The notes beneath the pieces were generated by a model. It was not told the origin of the DNA, did no database searches, and saw nothing but the letters and a program-made list of their open reading frames with translations. The position numbers and the translations under genes were made by a program. Shown here one piece after another: positions 4,486-5,071 of a DNA stretch of 5,071 nucleotides (within the stretch, counting starts at the first letter, position 1; each line of letters starts with the position of its first letter). Origin of the DNA: Bdellovibrionales bacterium (GTDB lineage: Bacteria > Bdellovibrionota > Bacteriovoracia > Bacteriovoracales > Bacteriovoracaceae). Location of the stretch: assembly GCA_005791855.1 (NCBI GenBank), contig SXUH01000390.1, positions 1 to 5,071 of the forward strand, given 5' to 3'.

Positions 4486-5071
4486 ATGAGCAAGTTCCTT
4501 GCGCTCTTCATCCTCTTCTGTACCGCGACCGCCGTCGCCCAGACCCCGAACCCTCTCCTCTTGAAGCAAGGAGAGGAGATCGTCTTCAAGGGCAACAAGT
4601 GGGATTCGGTGATCTGCGGCCCTGTGAAGTACAACACCCACGACTACACCGTCGTCGTGACCGAGGTGGCAGACGACTGTAAGTGCGATACCCCGAAGCT
4701 CACGCGGATCTACCAGGATGGCCTCTACAAGGGGTCCTGCAAGGTCGAGTACAGCACCCAGACTCCGGACGTGAGTGGCCACGCCTTCCTCGACTTCAAG
4801 CTCCTCGAGAAACTCTCGGACAAAGACCTCCTCCGCCTCCTTCAGAATTCGAAGATCGGAAGCTGTCGCTTCAATTCCCTGGCGGTCTACGAGCCCCAGA
4901 AGGGAGTCCAGGCCTTCGACTCCTACCTCGCCCTCGCGCAGGATGAGCTGAACCTCGAGGAGAAGACCGACGCCGTCTTCCTCAAGGCAGCCAAGAGCTT
5001 CGTCAAAGACGGCCTCTGCGGGCAGATCGTCGCGCTCACCGCCGACCAGCTCAAGAAAACGAGAGCCAACC
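4486..5071 (+). CDS. Exported cysteine-rich protein of unknown function (C-terminus beyond window)
   Basis: 195 residues are visible from ATG 4486, open at the window edge. Seen: a signal peptide (1-18, core FLALFILFCTATAVA, then QT). The mature part has six cysteines: C44, C65, C67, C85, C127 and C178. The first half looks beta-rich (EEIVFKGNKW, YTVVVTEV, RIYQDGLYKGSCKVEY). The second half looks helical and charged (FKLLEKLSDKDLLRLLQ, YLALAQDELNLEEK, AVFLKAAKSFVKDGLC). An even cysteine number in an exported protein suggests disulfides. C65-K-C67 has no haem-binding His (not CxxCH), and I recognise no family or catalytic motif. Start: GGGAG at 4476-4480 lies 5 bases before the ATG. The sigma-54 site upstream implies activator-dependent expression. 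It starts 187 bases after the previous gene and is probably its own transcription unit. Confidence 0.82.
   Translation, partial: MSKFLALFILFCTATAVAQTPNPLLLKQGEEIVFKGNKWDSVICGPVKYNTHDYTVVVTEVADDCKCDTPKLTRIYQDGLYKGSCKVEYSTQTPDVSGHAFLDFKLLEKLSDKDLLRLLQNSKIGSCRFNSLAVYEPQKGVQAFDSYLALAQDELNLEEKTDAVFLKAAKSFVKDGLCGQIVALTADQLKKTRAN

Noticed and set aside
4549..4692. CKC and other cysteine pairs in the last gene as haem or metal sites
   Set aside because: No CxxCH motif and no nearby conserved His pattern; disulfides are the simpler reading for an exported protein.

Overview
The window looks like a piece of chromosome from a fairly GC-rich Gram-negative bacterium. Third codon positions are strongly C/G-biased, with many CTC, GTC and ATC codons. 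Ribosome-binding sites are GGAG-type, Sec signal peptides abound, a periplasmic c-type cytochrome is present and there is a textbook sigma-54 (-24/-12) site. A deltaproteobacteria-like lineage (Bdellovibrionota or Myxococcota) or Acidobacteriota would fit, but nothing here fixes the taxon. I see no tRNA, rRNA, insertion sequence, CRISPR array or phage gene.

Layout: (1) 529 to 1, minus strand: the N-terminal 176 residues of a membrane fatty-acid hydroxylase / sterol desaturase family protein, cut by the window edge. (2) 530-660: a divergent intergenic region with two overlapping, mutually exclusive inverted repeats. (3) 661-2888, plus strand: a tight two-gene operon. It encodes an exported SMP-30/NHL-type beta-propeller fused to two cytochrome c domains, then an exported protein built from two copies of one domain. 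(4) 2889-2982: a spacer with a strong GC-rich stem-loop. (5) 2983-3861: an exported zinc metallopeptidase resembling family M91 (NleD/HopH-type effector proteases). (6) 3924-4298: a small His-containing exported protein, possibly metal-binding. (7) 4299-4485: a structured spacer ending in a near-perfect sigma-54 promoter. (8) 4486 to the window end: an exported cysteine-rich protein of unknown function, cut by the window edge.

All five plus-strand proteins appear to be made for export, so this is a cell-envelope or secretome cluster. The firm functional links are the translational coupling of the propeller-cytochrome and duplicated-domain genes, and the sigma-54 control predicted for the last gene. 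The M91-like protease carries a Sec signal instead of a type III secretion N-terminus, which is the most unusual biological point. No shared pathway joining all the genes can be proven from the sequence.
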